A stretch of 53,593 nucleotides of DNA, taken from Gammaproteobacteria bacterium. Lineage in GTDB: Bacteria; Pseudomonadota; Gammaproteobacteria; Chromatiales; Chromatiaceae. A program made the position numbers and the translations under genes. The first letter of the stretch is position 1. Each line of letters starts with the position of its first letter. Below, one piece after another: positions 1-8,590 of this stretch. The notes under the pieces are model-generated. The model had not been told where the DNA came from. It saw nothing but the letters and a program-made list of their open reading frames with translations, and did not search any database. The stretch spans positions 1 to 53,593 of the forward strand of contig JASJCU010000009.1 in NCBI GenBank assembly GCA_030065815.1. Reading direction: 5' to 3'.

Positions 1-1
1 G

Positions 2-157
2 GCGTACTTCCTGAAGGGGGTCGTACCGGACTGGGATCTCAAGGACATCTATCTCGGCATGATCCAGTTCATGGGAATTCAGCTCGTCGGTCTGATCCTG
101 CTGTTGGTCTTCCCGCAACTGGTGCTTTGGCTACCCAGGGTAATGTCGGGTGGGTAA
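2..157 (+). CDS. TRAP transporter large permease (DctM-like), 3' end only
   Basis: The last 51 codons of a gene that begins outside the window. The visible peptide reads KGVVPDWDLKDIYLGM, then one hydrophobic helix (IQLVGLILLLVFPQLVLWLP) and a short tail. This layout is typical of the C-terminus of the 12-13 helix DctM subunit of TRAP transporters, which couple solute uptake through a periplasmic binding protein to the sodium or proton gradient. In known 2,3-dihydroxypropane-1-sulfonate (DHPS) loci a TRAP system (HpsKLM) imports DHPS. The suy/hps genes just downstream make that substrate likely here, but this is inference from context. The gene converges on the gntR gene, with about 200 bases between them that hold nothing I recognise. 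Confidence 0.75.
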   Translation, partial: AYFLKGVVPDWDLKDIYLGMIQFMGIQLVGLILLLVFPQLVLWLPRVMSGG

Positions 158-363
158 CTCACGATGCATCTCCTTCGATCCACCTTGTCATGGGTAAGCG
201 CCGGGCATGTCGATGATCGCTCGACGTTCCGCTCGCGTAACGCGGGCCTTCCGCCAAGTCCTGATCGCTTGGGCGTAGAGGCAGGCAGCAACGAGTAGCC
301 TTCCGTGCTCAACAACGACGTTATGTGCCGTTGATCGGTTCGTGCACCATGCGCACCCTCATC

Positions 364-1095
364 TCAAAAGATCGTCGTCCGGTAATGATGATTGCGGGTG
401 GTGCAGCGACTGACACGTAGCTCAACAGGGGTATTGTCCAGCGTCCTGGCGATACGCTCGATCTCGAGTAATGGTGCGCCCGCCGGCAGATCGAGCAGAG
501 ACGCTTCACGTTCGGAGGCGGATACTGCGCGCAACTGCTCTTCGGCGTTATGGATGGTAATCCCGAACTTCTGCTCATACATTTCGTAGAGCATGTTGGG
601 CAGGTCACAGGCCCCGACGTTGCCCAGTTCCCCGAAGGGTTCTGATGGCAGTGTGATTGTTTCCAGCAGGGTCGGTTGATCGTCCAGCTTTCTCATTCGC
701 TCGATGCAGACCACGGAACTGCCAGACGCCAGGCCCAGTTTCGACGATTCGGTCCGGGTTGCGCGCTTGCGACGGCACGACAGGGTTGTGCTCTCTGGCA
801 GTACCTTGTGGCCTTTGTTGTCCACGATGTGAAAGAAGTGAAACAAGGCCCGCTCGCTGTCATGGAACGCGACAAACGTGCCCCGGCCTTGCCTGCGGGT
901 CAGCACATTGTTCTCGACCAGTTCGGTAATGGCCTTGCGGACGGTGCCCTGGCTGACGCCCAGGTCCTGGGCGAGCTGAATCTCGCTCGGAATGACGTCA
1001 CCCGGCGACCAGCGTCCGTCACTGATGTTCGCGACAAAAAGCTCCTTGATCTGCATGTAAAGCGGGATCGATCCCTTCGCGTTGGATAGCACCAA
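364..1095 (-). CDS. GntR family (HutC/UTRA type) transcriptional regulator
   Basis: 243 residues, the normal length for a HutC-subfamily repressor. Residues about 10-75 form the winged helix-turn-helix (PLYMQIKELF, GDVIPSE, LGVSQGTVRKAI, RRQGRGTF). Residues about 95-235 form a UTRA effector domain ending in a beta-rich stretch (PLLEIERIARTLDNTPVELR). It is transcribed divergently from the sulfonate operon. Two inverted repeats (1161-1176 and 1232-1247) lie in the shared 235-base region, so it probably represses both its own gene and the operon until a sulfonate or pathway intermediate binds UTRA. The effector cannot be told from sequence. Studied suy loci mostly use other regulator families (suyR), so a GntR/UTRA regulator is a variation on the theme. 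Confidence 0.9.
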   Translation of the reverse strand: MVLSNAKGSIPLYMQIKELFVANISDGRWSPGDVIPSEIQLAQDLGVSQGTVRKAITELVENNVLTRRQGRGTFVAFHDSERALFHFFHIVDNKGHKVLPESTTLSCRRKRATRTESSKLGLASGSSVVCIERMRKLDDQPTLLETITLPSEPFGELGNVGACDLPNMLYEMYEQKFGITIHNAEEQLRAVSASEREASLLDLPAGAPLLEIERIARTLDNTPVELRVSRCTTRNHHYRTTIF

Positions 1096-1160
1096 AACTG
1101 CACTCCTCTAGACGCTCGAATACACGGATCAAAAGCGGTCTTTGCTCGTGCCCAAATTGT

Positions 1161-1176
1161 AGTCTTATACAAGACT
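1161..1176. promoter_or_regulatory. Inverted repeat, probable GntR operator 1
   Basis: AGTCTTATACAAGACT has arms AGTCTT and AAGACT around four central bases. It lies 66 bases upstream of the gntR start codon. On the minus strand it overlaps a TACAAT that could be the gntR -10 box (1161-1156), which would fit autorepression. It matches operator 2 in 15 of 16 positions. Confidence 0.7.
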
Positions 1177-1231
1177 CAATCCTAGGGGTCGGAGCTTGGC
1201 CGCCTGGCGTCGGGGGCTGTGTAGATGCCCA

Positions 1232-1247
1232 AGTCTTATATAAGACT
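1232..1247. promoter_or_regulatory. Perfect 16-bp palindrome, probable GntR operator 2
   Basis: AGTCTTATATAAGACT is its own reverse complement. It sits 2 bases upstream of the -35 box of the predicted operon promoter and 71 bases (about seven helical turns) from operator 1, so dimers on the two sites would face the same side of the DNA. Short T/A-centred palindromes are typical of HutC-type GntR proteins. Confidence 0.75.
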
Positions 1248-1249
1248 AC

Positions 1250-1277
1250 TTGACTAGCCTGGGCAGGGCGCTACACT
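1250..1277 (+). promoter_or_regulatory. Predicted sigma-70 promoter of the sulfonate operon
   Basis: TTGACT (1250-1255) and TACACT (1272-1277) with a 16-base spacer, directly after operator 2. It would start transcription near 1284, about 45 bases before the suyA start codon. Confidence 0.55.
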
Positions 1278-1330
1278 CCGGCGATACCGAGCTGATTCAG
1301 CCTTTTGCAGATCCAATTGGGGAGACACAA

Positions 1331-1612
1331 ATGATCGATTTTGTGGTTCATGACGAGGGAGACAGCGTCGGCGTTGTCGTCGTTGAAGGTGTGAAGGCCG
1401 GTGACGAGGTCACCGGCTGGATCATGGATCAGGACAAGGACATCAGGTTCACGGCGGCGAGCGATATCCCGATCGGGCACAAGCTGGCGATCAGGCCGCT
1501 CAAGGCAGGCGACACCGTGATCAAGTACGGCATCGACATCGGCAAGGTCGTTGCCGATATCGGCCCGGGCGAGCACGCCCACGTCCATAACATCAAGACC
1601 AAGCGCTGGTAG
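1331..1612 (+). CDS. suyA: (2R)-sulfolactate sulfo-lyase, small (alpha) subunit
   Basis: 93 residues from the ATG at 1331, which has GGGGAG 6 bases upstream. An upstream in-frame start at 1250 would run through the promoter and is rejected. The protein is a stand-alone SAF domain of the UxaA/altronate dehydratase N-terminal type: a [10 protein letters not shown] start, a KAGDEV turn, an IPIGHKLA segment and the C-terminal GEHAHVHN motif. With SuyB it forms the enzyme that splits (R)-sulfolactate to pyruvate and sulfite. The 44-base gap to suyB and the hpsN, slcC and comC neighbours favour SuyA over altronate or galactarate dehydratase subunits, which have the same fold. Confidence 0.85.
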   Translation: MIDFVVHDEGDSVGVVVVEGVKAGDEVTGWIMDQDKDIRFTAASDIPIGHKLAIRPLKAGDTVIKYGIDIGKVVADIGPGEHAHVHNIKTKRW

Positions 1613-1656
1613 GCGGCGACGCCGACAACTGCCGTCAACCCAACGGAGAGAGATCC

Positions 1657-2832
1657 ATGTCCCAAGAACTGAGCAAAGCCACATTCCTCGGCTACCGGCG
1701 CGAGAATGGACGCGTCGGTGTGCGTAACCACGTCATCATCCTGCCGGTCGACGACCTGTCCAACGCCGCCTGTGAAGCCGTGGCCAGCGCGATACCGGGG
1801 ACCATGGCGCTGCCGCACCCTTACGGGCGCCTGCAGTTCGGCGCCGACCTCGACCTGCATTTCCGCACCCTGATCGGCACTGGCGCCAACCCGAACGTGG
1901 CCGCCGTGGTCGTGATCGGTATCGAGAACCAGTGGGCGCAGAAGGTCGCCGACGGCATCGCCGCGACCGGCAAGCCGGTATCGGCTTTTGGTATCGAGCA
2001 GCACGGCGATCACGAGACCATCATGAACGCCTCGCGAGTGGCCAAAGAATACCTGCAGTGGGCGTCCGAGCTGCGCCGTGAAGAGGCGCCGCTGAACGAA
2101 CTGTGGGTGTCGACCAAGTGCGGCGAGTCCGACACCACGTCCGGCTGCGGTGCCAATCCGACGGTCGGCAACGCCTTCGACAAGATGTATCCGTACGGCA
2201 CGACGCTGCTGTTCGGCGAGACCTCGGAGATCACCGGTGGTGAGCATCTGGTCGCCGCGCGTTGCCGCAACGACGAGGTGCGTGAGCGTTTCATGTTCAT
2301 GTTCGACCGCTACCAGGAACTGATCGAACGCCACAAGACCTCGGACCTGTCCGACTCGCAGCCGACCAAGGGCAACATCGAGGGTGGCCTGACGACGATC
2401 GAGGAAAAGGCCCTGGGCAATATCCAGAAGATCGGCAAGGAATGCCTGGTCGACGGCGTGCTCGACAAGGCGGAAGAACCGTCCGGACCAGGCCTGTGGT
2501 TCATGGACTCGTCGTCGGCCGCGGCCGAGATGGTCACGCTGGCAGCAGCGGCCGGCTACGTCGTGCATTTCTTTCCGACCGGGCAGGGCAATATCATCGG
2601 CAACCCGATCCTGCCGGTCATCAAGCTGTGCGCCAACCCGCGCACCGTGCGCACGATGAGCGAACACATAGATGTCGACGTGTCGGCCCTGCTGCGCAGG
2701 GAGATGACACCCGACGAGGCCGGCGATGCGCTGCTCGACTGCATGTTCCGCACGGCGAACGGTCGGTTGACGTGCGCGGAGGCGCTGGGTCATCGCGAGT
2801 TCGTACTGACCCGCCTCTACGAGAGTGCATAA
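1657..2832 (+). CDS. suyB: (2R)-sulfolactate sulfo-lyase, large (beta) subunit
   Basis: 391 residues, UxaA/GarD-like catalytic subunit with GAGAG before the ATG. It opens with [19 protein letters not shown], the usual start of this family. Conserved cysteines that could hold an iron centre occur in [17 protein letters not shown] (about residues 150-166) and in KLCANPRTV near residue 330. It carries out the carbon-sulfur cleavage that yields pyruvate and sulfite. Sulfite is toxic, and no sulfite dehydrogenase or TauE-type exporter is visible in this window, so that step must be encoded elsewhere. Altronate dehydratase is the main alternative, made unlikely by the sulfonate dehydrogenases that surround it. 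Confidence 0.85.
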   Translation: MSQELSKATFLGYRRENGRVGVRNHVIILPVDDLSNAACEAVASAIPGTMALPHPYGRLQFGADLDLHFRTLIGTGANPNVAAVVVIGIENQWAQKVADGIAATGKPVSAFGIEQHGDHETIMNASRVAKEYLQWASELRREEAPLNELWVSTKCGESDTTSGCGANPTVGNAFDKMYPYGTTLLFGETSEITGGEHLVAARCRNDEVRERFMFMFDRYQELIERHKTSDLSDSQPTKGNIEGGLTTIEEKALGNIQKIGKECLVDGVLDKAEEPSGPGLWFMDSSSAAAEMVTLAAAAGYVVHFFPTGQGNIIGNPILPVIKLCANPRTVRTMSEHIDVDVSALLRREMTPDEAGDALLDCMFRTANGRLTCAEALGHREFVLTRLYESA

Positions 2833-2861
2833 CCAGGGCCAACAGCTGCGAGGGCATACCC

Positions 2862-4169
2862 ATGTCGCGTGAATACCTGAAGAAAGCGCCGAAGACCTCC
2901 AGCACCGATGCCGGTGACGTACGTGCCACGGTGCAGGGCATCCTCGACGAGATCGAGGCGGGAGGCGAGGAGGCGGCGCGCAAGTATGCGAAGCAGTTTG
3001 ATCGCTACGACGGCAATATCGTGCTGACCGACGACGAGATCGCCGCCGCTGCTGACCAGGTCTCGCAGAAGCTCAAGGACGACATCCGCTTCGCGCACGA
3101 CAACGTGCGGCGCTTTGCCGAGGCGCAGATGGAGACCCTGATCAACGTCGAGACCGAGATCGTGCCGGGCCTCGTTGCGGGGCAGAAGAGCATCCCGGTG
3201 CGCGCCGCCGGGTGCTACGTGCCGGGTGGGCGCTACAGCCATGTCGCGTCGGCGATCATGACCGTGACCACCGCCAAGGTTGCCGGGTGCGAGCACATCT
3301 CCGTCTGTTCGCCGCCGCGTCCCGAGGTCGGCATCAATCCGGCCATTGTCTATACCGCGCACATCTGCGGTGCGGATTCGATCCTGGCGCTGGGCGGCGT
3401 GCAGGGCGTGGCGGCGATGGCCTTCGGTCTGTTCGGCCAGCCGGAATCCGACATCCTCGTCGGACCCGGCAACCAGTTCGTCGCCGAGGCCAAGCGCATC
3501 CTGTTCGGGCGCGTGGGCATCGATATGTTCGCCGGGCCGACCGATAGCCTGATCCTGGCCGACGCGACGGCCGACGCGGATATCGTCGCCGCCGATCTCG
3601 TGGGACAGGCCGAGCACGGCTACAACTCACCGGTATGGCTGGTCACCGACAATCGACCGCTGGCGGAAAAGGTGCTGGAACTGGTGCCTCAACACATTGA
3701 ATCGCTGCCCGACGTCAATCGCGACAACGCCACCGCCGCGTGGCGCGACTATGGTGAGGTGATACTGTGCGGCGACCGCGAGCAGATGGCCGCGACGTCG
3801 GACGAGTATGCGCCCGAACACCTGACCGTGCAGGCGCAGGACCTGGGCTGGTGGCTGGACCGGCTCAAGTGCTACGGCTCACTGTTCCTCGGCGAGGAGA
3901 CCACGGTGGCGTTCGGCGACAAGGCATCGGGTCCCAACCATGTGCTGCCGACGTCCGGTGCGGCGCGCTACACCGGCGGTCTGTCGGTGCACAAGTACAT
4001 GAAGATCGTGACCTGGCAACGCGCCACGCGCGAGGGGGCCAAACCGATTGCCGAGGCGACAGCCCGCATCTCCCGCCTGGAGGGTATGGAAGGCCATGCC
4101 CGCACGGCCGACATCCGGCTGAAAAAGTACTTCCCGAACGAAGCGTTCGATCTGACCGGGTCCGTGTGA
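2862..4169 (+). CDS. hpsN: 2,3-dihydroxypropane-1-sulfonate 3-dehydrogenase (HisD fold)
   Basis: 435 residues from the ATG at 2862 (GAGGGC upstream). The reading frame is open further upstream, but that part lies inside suyB in another frame. The protein belongs to the histidinol dehydrogenase family and keeps the key residues at a constant offset of seven from E. coli HisD: zinc ligands Q249, H252, D353 and H412, and catalytic pair E319-H320 (in APEHL). HpsN uses two NAD+ to oxidise (R)-DHPS through the aldehyde to (R)-sulfolactate. There are no his genes nearby, and it lies 29 bases after suyB, whose substrate it makes. True HisD is the alternative and is unlikely here. Confidence 0.85.
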   Translation: MSREYLKKAPKTSSTDAGDVRATVQGILDEIEAGGEEAARKYAKQFDRYDGNIVLTDDEIAAAADQVSQKLKDDIRFAHDNVRRFAEAQMETLINVETEIVPGLVAGQKSIPVRAAGCYVPGGRYSHVASAIMTVTTAKVAGCEHISVCSPPRPEVGINPAIVYTAHICGADSILALGGVQGVAAMAFGLFGQPESDILVGPGNQFVAEAKRILFGRVGIDMFAGPTDSLILADATADADIVAADLVGQAEHGYNSPVWLVTDNRPLAEKVLELVPQHIESLPDVNRDNATAAWRDYGEVILCGDREQMAATSDEYAPEHLTVQAQDLGWWLDRLKCYGSLFLGEETTVAFGDKASGPNHVLPTSGAARYTGGLSVHKYMKIVTWQRATREGAKPIAEATARISRLEGMEGHARTADIRLKKYFPNEAFDLTGSV

Positions 4170-4179
4170 ACGTGTCCGA

Positions 4180-4941
4180 ATGAACGCCCAGTTCACGCTA
4201 GCGGGTAAGGTCGCCTTGGTGACCGGTGCAACATCGGGCATCGGTCGTCGCCAGGCGTTGGCGCTGGCGGCAGCCGGGGCCGACGTGGTGCTGACCGGCC
4301 GTCGCGAGGCACAGCTGCAAGAGGCGATTTCCGAGATCGAGGCCGCGGGCGGCGCGGCGGCATCTGTCCCTGCGGATCTGGCTGACCGAGCGGTCCTGGC
4401 GCAGCTGGCCGAACGTGCCGCCGCCCCCTTTGGTGCGATCGACATACTGATAAACGCGGCCGGCGTGAACCTTCGTCAAGCGGTCGACGAGATCTCATTC
4501 GACAGCTGGGATGCGACGCTGAACCTGAATCTTGCCGTGCCGTTCTTCCTGGCGCGCGAGCTGGTGCCGGCGATGCAGGAGAGAGGCTGGGGGCGGATAC
4601 TGAACATCGCATCGCTGCAATCGAGCCGGGCCTTTCCCAACGGGCTGGCCTACGGCGCCTCCAAGGGGGCGATTACGCAGCTGACACGCGCGATGGCCGA
4701 GGCCTGGTCGCGTCATGGCATTACCTGCAATGCGATGGCGCCCGGTTTTTTTCCGACCGAACTGACCGCGCCGGTCTACGAAAACCCGGAGCTGCTGCAA
4801 AAGCTCGCCGCGCAGACCACGATTGGGCGGAACGGCGAATTGTCGGATCTGGACGGCCTGACCGTATTCCTCGCCTCGCCGGCCTCCAACTATCTCACGG
4901 GGCAGGTCATCTACCTCGACGGCGGCTTCACCGCGAAATAG
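4180..4941 (+). CDS. Short-chain dehydrogenase/reductase, probable DHPS 2-dehydrogenase
   Basis: 253 residues, classical SDR: TGATSGIG cofactor loop at residues 15-22, NAAG near residue 90, catalytic S145, Y158 and K162 (in AYGASK), and the C-terminal YLDGGFTAK. It begins 10 bases after hpsN and is 11 bases from the zinc dehydrogenase gene. In Cupriavidus, two dehydrogenases, HpsO and HpsP, convert DHPS enantiomers through sulfopropanone so that HpsN can use both. One of this SDR/ADH pair probably matches each; I am not sure which name belongs to which. Family is certain; substrate is inferred from context. Confidence 0.85.
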   Translation: MNAQFTLAGKVALVTGATSGIGRRQALALAAAGADVVLTGRREAQLQEAISEIEAAGGAAASVPADLADRAVLAQLAERAAAPFGAIDILINAAGVNLRQAVDEISFDSWDATLNLNLAVPFFLARELVPAMQERGWGRILNIASLQSSRAFPNGLAYGASKGAITQLTRAMAEAWSRHGITCNAMAPGFFPTELTAPVYENPELLQKLAAQTTIGRNGELSDLDGLTVFLASPASNYLTGQVIYLDGGFTAK

Positions 4942-4952
4942 GTGCACAGCGA

Positions 4953-5945
4953 ATGAAAGCGCTCGTATACACAGACACGCTCGAGTTGCAGTACCGCGAC
5001 GAACCGGATCCCGTCCCCGGGCCCGGCGAGGCCCTGATCAAGATAGAGGCAGTCGGTATCTGCGGTTCGGACATGCACGCCTACCACGGACACGACGAGC
5101 GCCGGGTCCCGCCGCTGATCCTCGGCCATGAGGCGGTGGGGGAGGTGCAGACCGGTCCCCTGAAGGGTCGGCGCGTCGTGCTCAATCCACTGATGACCTG
5201 TGGAGTCTGCGACCACTGCCAGGGCGGGCGGTCCAACCTGTGTGCGAAGCGCGAGCTTATCGGTATGCGGCTTGCCGGTGCCTTCGCGCAATACATTGCG
5301 ATTCCGGAACGGAACCTGCTCGACATGCCGCAGGAGATGGATCCGGTGGTTGCCAGCCTTACCGAGCCTGCCGCCACGTCGCTGCATGCGATCTATCTGG
5401 CAGAAAAGGTGCTGCACCGACCGATCTCGGAATGCCGTGCTCTGGTGATGGGCGGGGGTTCCATCGGGGCCTTCGCAGCACTGATGCTCAGCGACAAGGG
5501 TTGTCAGGACATCTGCCTCGGCGACACCAATCCACTGCGCAGGCAGACGGCAGAGAGTCTCGGATGCTGCGAAGTCTACGATCCTTTGGGGGCCGACCTG
5601 CCTGACGAAAACAGCTTCGATCTGGTCATCGATGCGGTCGGCAGCGGTCGCACGCGCGCCGCCTCCTGTCGTTTCGTCAAGGCGGGCGGCGTCATCTCGC
5701 ATGTTGGCCTGCAGGACAACGAACCGGGCCTGGACACCCGCAGGATGACCCTCGAGGAGATCACCTTCCTCGGCAACTATACCTACAGCCCCGTGGACCT
5801 GCGTGCTGCGATCCGGGCGCTTTACCTCGGTGCGCTGGGTCCGCTCGACTGGGTCGAGACACGGCAGCTGTCCGACGGTGCTGCCGCGTTTCGCGACATC
5901 CACGAAGGTGCGGCCGCGGCGCCGAAGATCGTATTGCGCCCATAG
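4953..5945 (+). CDS. Zinc-dependent alcohol dehydrogenase (MDR), probable DHPS 2-dehydrogenase
   Basis: 330 residues. Catalytic-zinc motifs are GICGSDMHAYHGHD (about residues 37-50) and LGHEAVGE. The structural-zinc lobe has cysteines in CGVCDHCQGGRSNLC. The Rossmann loop is MGGGSIGAFAAL. This arrangement is typical of sorbitol/threonine dehydrogenase-like MDR enzymes. It is translationally close to the SDR gene (11 bases), and the two together would interconvert (S)- and (R)-DHPS through the ketone, as proposed for HpsO and HpsP. The enzyme class is clear; the sulfonate substrate is inferred from position. Confidence 0.85.
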   Translation: MKALVYTDTLELQYRDEPDPVPGPGEALIKIEAVGICGSDMHAYHGHDERRVPPLILGHEAVGEVQTGPLKGRRVVLNPLMTCGVCDHCQGGRSNLCAKRELIGMRLAGAFAQYIAIPERNLLDMPQEMDPVVASLTEPAATSLHAIYLAEKVLHRPISECRALVMGGGSIGAFAALMLSDKGCQDICLGDTNPLRRQTAESLGCCEVYDPLGADLPDENSFDLVIDAVGSGRTRAASCRFVKAGGVISHVGLQDNEPGLDTRRMTLEEITFLGNYTYSPVDLRAAIRALYLGALGPLDWVETRQLSDGAAAFRDIHEGAAAAPKIVLRP

Positions 5946-6084
5946 ACCCATGGGCGAGCTGCCGGGCTCATCGGCGAACACCGGGTTCGCGATGCGGGCG
6001 CGGTGGAAGAAAGCCAGGTGCCGGTTGGCGCCGGCAGACTGTTTGGGTTTGATAACTACACAGACGAGATGACAGGAGATGACC

Positions 6085-7032
6085 ATGAAGACGAAGCAGT
6101 TGGCGATGATCGCACTGGCGACACTGATCCCGATCGGTTCGGCGGTCGCCGATTATCCGAGCAAACCCATCAACTACATCATTCCGTTCGGCCCAGGCGG
6201 CGAATCCGATATCACGGCGCGCCACCAGCAGCCGTTCTTCAAGGAAAAGTTCGGCCAGGACATGGTCATCTCGTACAAGCCGGGCGGCGGCGGCGCCGTC
6301 GGATGGTCGCAGCTCAACAGCGCCAAGGGCGACGGCTACACGATCATGGGTATCAATCTGCCGCACATCATCGTCAAGCCGATGCAGAAAGACGTCGGGT
6401 TCAAGACCGAGGACATCACCGGCGTCTACATGTTCCACTACACGCCGGATGCGCTGGTGGTACGCGATGACAGCGAGTTCAAGACGGTGCAGGACGTCAT
6501 CGATTACGCCAAGGCCAACCCGGGCAAGCTGACGCTGTCCGGGTCGGGCAAGGGCACGGCCAACCACCTGGCACAGATCCGTTTCGACGACATGGCCGGC
6601 ATCAAGACCACCTATGTCGCGTTCAAGGGGACCGGCAAGGCCGTGGCCGCGCTGCTCGGCAATCAGGTAAAGGCGCAGTGGGGCTACACCTCCGTCGGTG
6701 CCAAGCATGAGGGCAAGGTGCGCCTGCTCGCGGTCGCGATGGAGGAGCGCCATCGGAAGTTCCCCGATGTGCCGACCTTCAAAGAGCTCGGCTTCGACCT
6801 GGTCTCCGGTGCCTATCGCGGCATCGCGGTACCCAAATCGACGCCTAAAGAGGTTCGGGTGCAGCTGTCGAAGATGATCGGCGAGATCAATGCCGATCCG
6901 GAGTTCCGCAAGCGCATGGAGAACGACGGCATGGCGCTGCTCGACGTCGACTATGCCGGGTACCAGGCCTTTATGGACGACAAAATCGGGATCTATGGCA
7001 AGGCGGCGCGCGATGCCGGGGTCGTGAAGTAA
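6085..7032 (+). CDS. tctC: TTT transporter binding protein (TctC/Bug family; SlcH-like)
   Basis: 315 residues. Two ATGs lie in frame; the second (6085) is chosen because AGGAG ends directly before the first (6079) and is correctly spaced for the second. A signal peptide (residues 1-22, ending SAVA) is followed by the Bug-family start DYPSKPINYIIPFGPGGESD. Such proteins capture organic anions in the periplasm for a TctAB permease. Chromohalobacter imports sulfolactate with a TTT system called SlcHFG. The slcC/comC genes that follow make sulfolactate the likely ligand here. A 139-base gap upstream could hold a second promoter. Confidence 0.88.
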   Translation: MKTKQLAMIALATLIPIGSAVADYPSKPINYIIPFGPGGESDITARHQQPFFKEKFGQDMVISYKPGGGGAVGWSQLNSAKGDGYTIMGINLPHIIVKPMQKDVGFKTEDITGVYMFHYTPDALVVRDDSEFKTVQDVIDYAKANPGKLTLSGSGKGTANHLAQIRFDDMAGIKTTYVAFKGTGKAVAALLGNQVKAQWGYTSVGAKHEGKVRLLAVAMEERHRKFPDVPTFKELGFDLVSGAYRGIAVPKSTPKEVRVQLSKMIGEINADPEFRKRMENDGMALLDVDYAGYQAFMDDKIGIYGKAARDAGVVK

Positions 7033-7078
7033 CCCACGCCACCGCCGTCTGACGGATCGGACCGGGAGGGCAGCGACC

Positions 7079-8590
7079 ATGCCGGGTATCGAATACCTGC
7101 TCGACGCTCTGACCCCGATAAACGTCCTGCTCGCGCTGGGCGGGGTGATCGCGGGGACCATCATCGGGTCCCTGCCGGGGCTGACCGCGACGATGGCCGT
7201 TGCCGTCCTGGTGCCGATCACGTTCACGATGCCGCCGGCGTCGGCGCTGATCCTGATGGGCGCGATCTACACCGGCGCGATCTACGGCGGCGCCTACGCG
7301 GCGATCCTGCTCAACACGCCGGGGACGCCGTCGGCGATCGCGACGACGTTCGACGGCTTCCCGATGGCCAAACGCGGAGACGGCGATCTCGCCGTCACGC
7401 TGGCGTGTCTCGCGTCGGTGATCGGCGGCCTGGTCGGTGCCGCGTTCCTGTTGATGCTGGCGCCGCCGCTGGCCGATGTCGCGCTGGCCTTCGGGCCGGT
7501 CGAGTATTTCTGGCTCGCGGTATTCGGCCTGACGCTGATCTCGGCATTGTCGGAAGGCAACCTGCTCAAGGGCCTGATCGGCGCGTGCTTCGGCCTGCTG
7601 CTGGCCTGTGTCGGTGTCGCCGAGATCAGTGCCGACATCCGCTTCACGTTCGGCAGCCAGACGCTGCTCGGTGGCATCGAGACGGTCAGCGCGCTGATCG
7701 GGCTGTACTGCATACCGGTGCTGATCGATCTGGTCGCGACGCCGGACAAGCACCTGAAGGTCACGCACCAGCCGCGCGGGTTTCGCTTTCTCGAATCGGT
7801 CGCGATCTCGTGGAAGCACAAGCTGAACCTGTTGCGCAGTTCGGTGGTCGGCACCCTGGTCGGCATCCTGCCCGGTGCCGGCGGCTCGATCGCCGGCCTC
7901 GTCGCGTATTCCGAGGCGCGGCGCAGCTCGAAGCGTTCCGAGCACTTCGGCAAGGGAGAACCCGAGGGCATTCAGGCCACCGAGTCGGCCAACAACGCCA
8001 CCGTCGGCGGCGGCTTCATCCCGACGCTGGTGCTCGGCATCCCGGGCACGCCGCCCGACGCGGTCATCCTCGGTGCGCTGTTGATCCAGGGCGTACGCAC
8101 CGGGCCCAACCTGTTCACCAGCGAGGGCTCGATCGTCTTCACGTTCATCTACGGCCTGTTTCTCGCGACCATCCTGATGCTGCCGGTCGGCCTGATCATC
8201 GGCCGCTACGCCTACAAGACGATCATCACGGTGCCCAAGGCCATGCTGGTGCCGACGGTCGGGTTCATGACGATGATCGGCACCTACGCGATTCGCAACA
8301 GCATCTCCGATGTCGTGATCATGATCACGCTCGGCGTCGTCGGCTGGGTGCTGAACCGCTTCGGCTACAGCCCGTCGCCGATCGTGCTCGGGCTGATCCT
8401 CGGCAGCATCGCCGAACAGGGATTCGTCCAGGCCTGGACCATCGGTGCGGCGACCGAAGACCTGGTCGGCATGTTCTTCGGTCGACCGATCAGCCTCGCG
8501 ATCATCGCGCTGATCCTGTTGTCGCTGTTCTACCCGCTGATCCGCTCACGCTGGTTGGGCGGCACGAGGAGGAAGGTACGTGCAGACTGA
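7079..8590 (+). CDS. tctA: TTT transporter large permease (TctA family; SlcF-like)
   Basis: 503 residues, the usual TctA length, with about 11-12 hydrophobic segments. The family motifs are visible: GTIIGSLPGLTATM near residue 30, YGGAYAAILLNTPGTPSA near residue 70, then GILPGAGGSIAG and LGIPGTPPDAVIL in the second half. The two repeats show the internal duplication of this family. GGGAGGGCAGCGACC precedes the ATG. It forms the membrane pore with TctB and receives solute from the binding protein encoded upstream. It overlaps tctB by 11 bases, so translation is likely coupled. Confidence 0.92.
   Translation: MPGIEYLLDALTPINVLLALGGVIAGTIIGSLPGLTATMAVAVLVPITFTMPPASALILMGAIYTGAIYGGAYAAILLNTPGTPSAIATTFDGFPMAKRGDGDLAVTLACLASVIGGLVGAAFLLMLAPPLADVALAFGPVEYFWLAVFGLTLISALSEGNLLKGLIGACFGLLLACVGVAEISADIRFTFGSQTLLGGIETVSALIGLYCIPVLIDLVATPDKHLKVTHQPRGFRFLESVAISWKHKLNLLRSSVVGTLVGILPGAGGSIAGLVAYSEARRSSKRSEHFGKGEPEGIQATESANNATVGGGFIPTLVLGIPGTPPDAVILGALLIQGVRTGPNLFTSEGSIVFTFIYGLFLATILMLPVGLIIGRYAYKTIITVPKAMLVPTVGFMTMIGTYAIRNSISDVVIMITLGVVGWVLNRFGYSPSPIVLGLILGSIAEQGFVQAWTIGAATEDLVGMFFGRPISLAIIALILLSLFYPLIRSRWLGGTRRKVRAD

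Noticed and set aside
2862-4169. Histidinol dehydrogenase of histidine biosynthesis
   Set aside because: Fold and catalytic residues fit, but there are no his genes and the gene is embedded between suyB and sulfonate dehydrogenases, as hpsN is.
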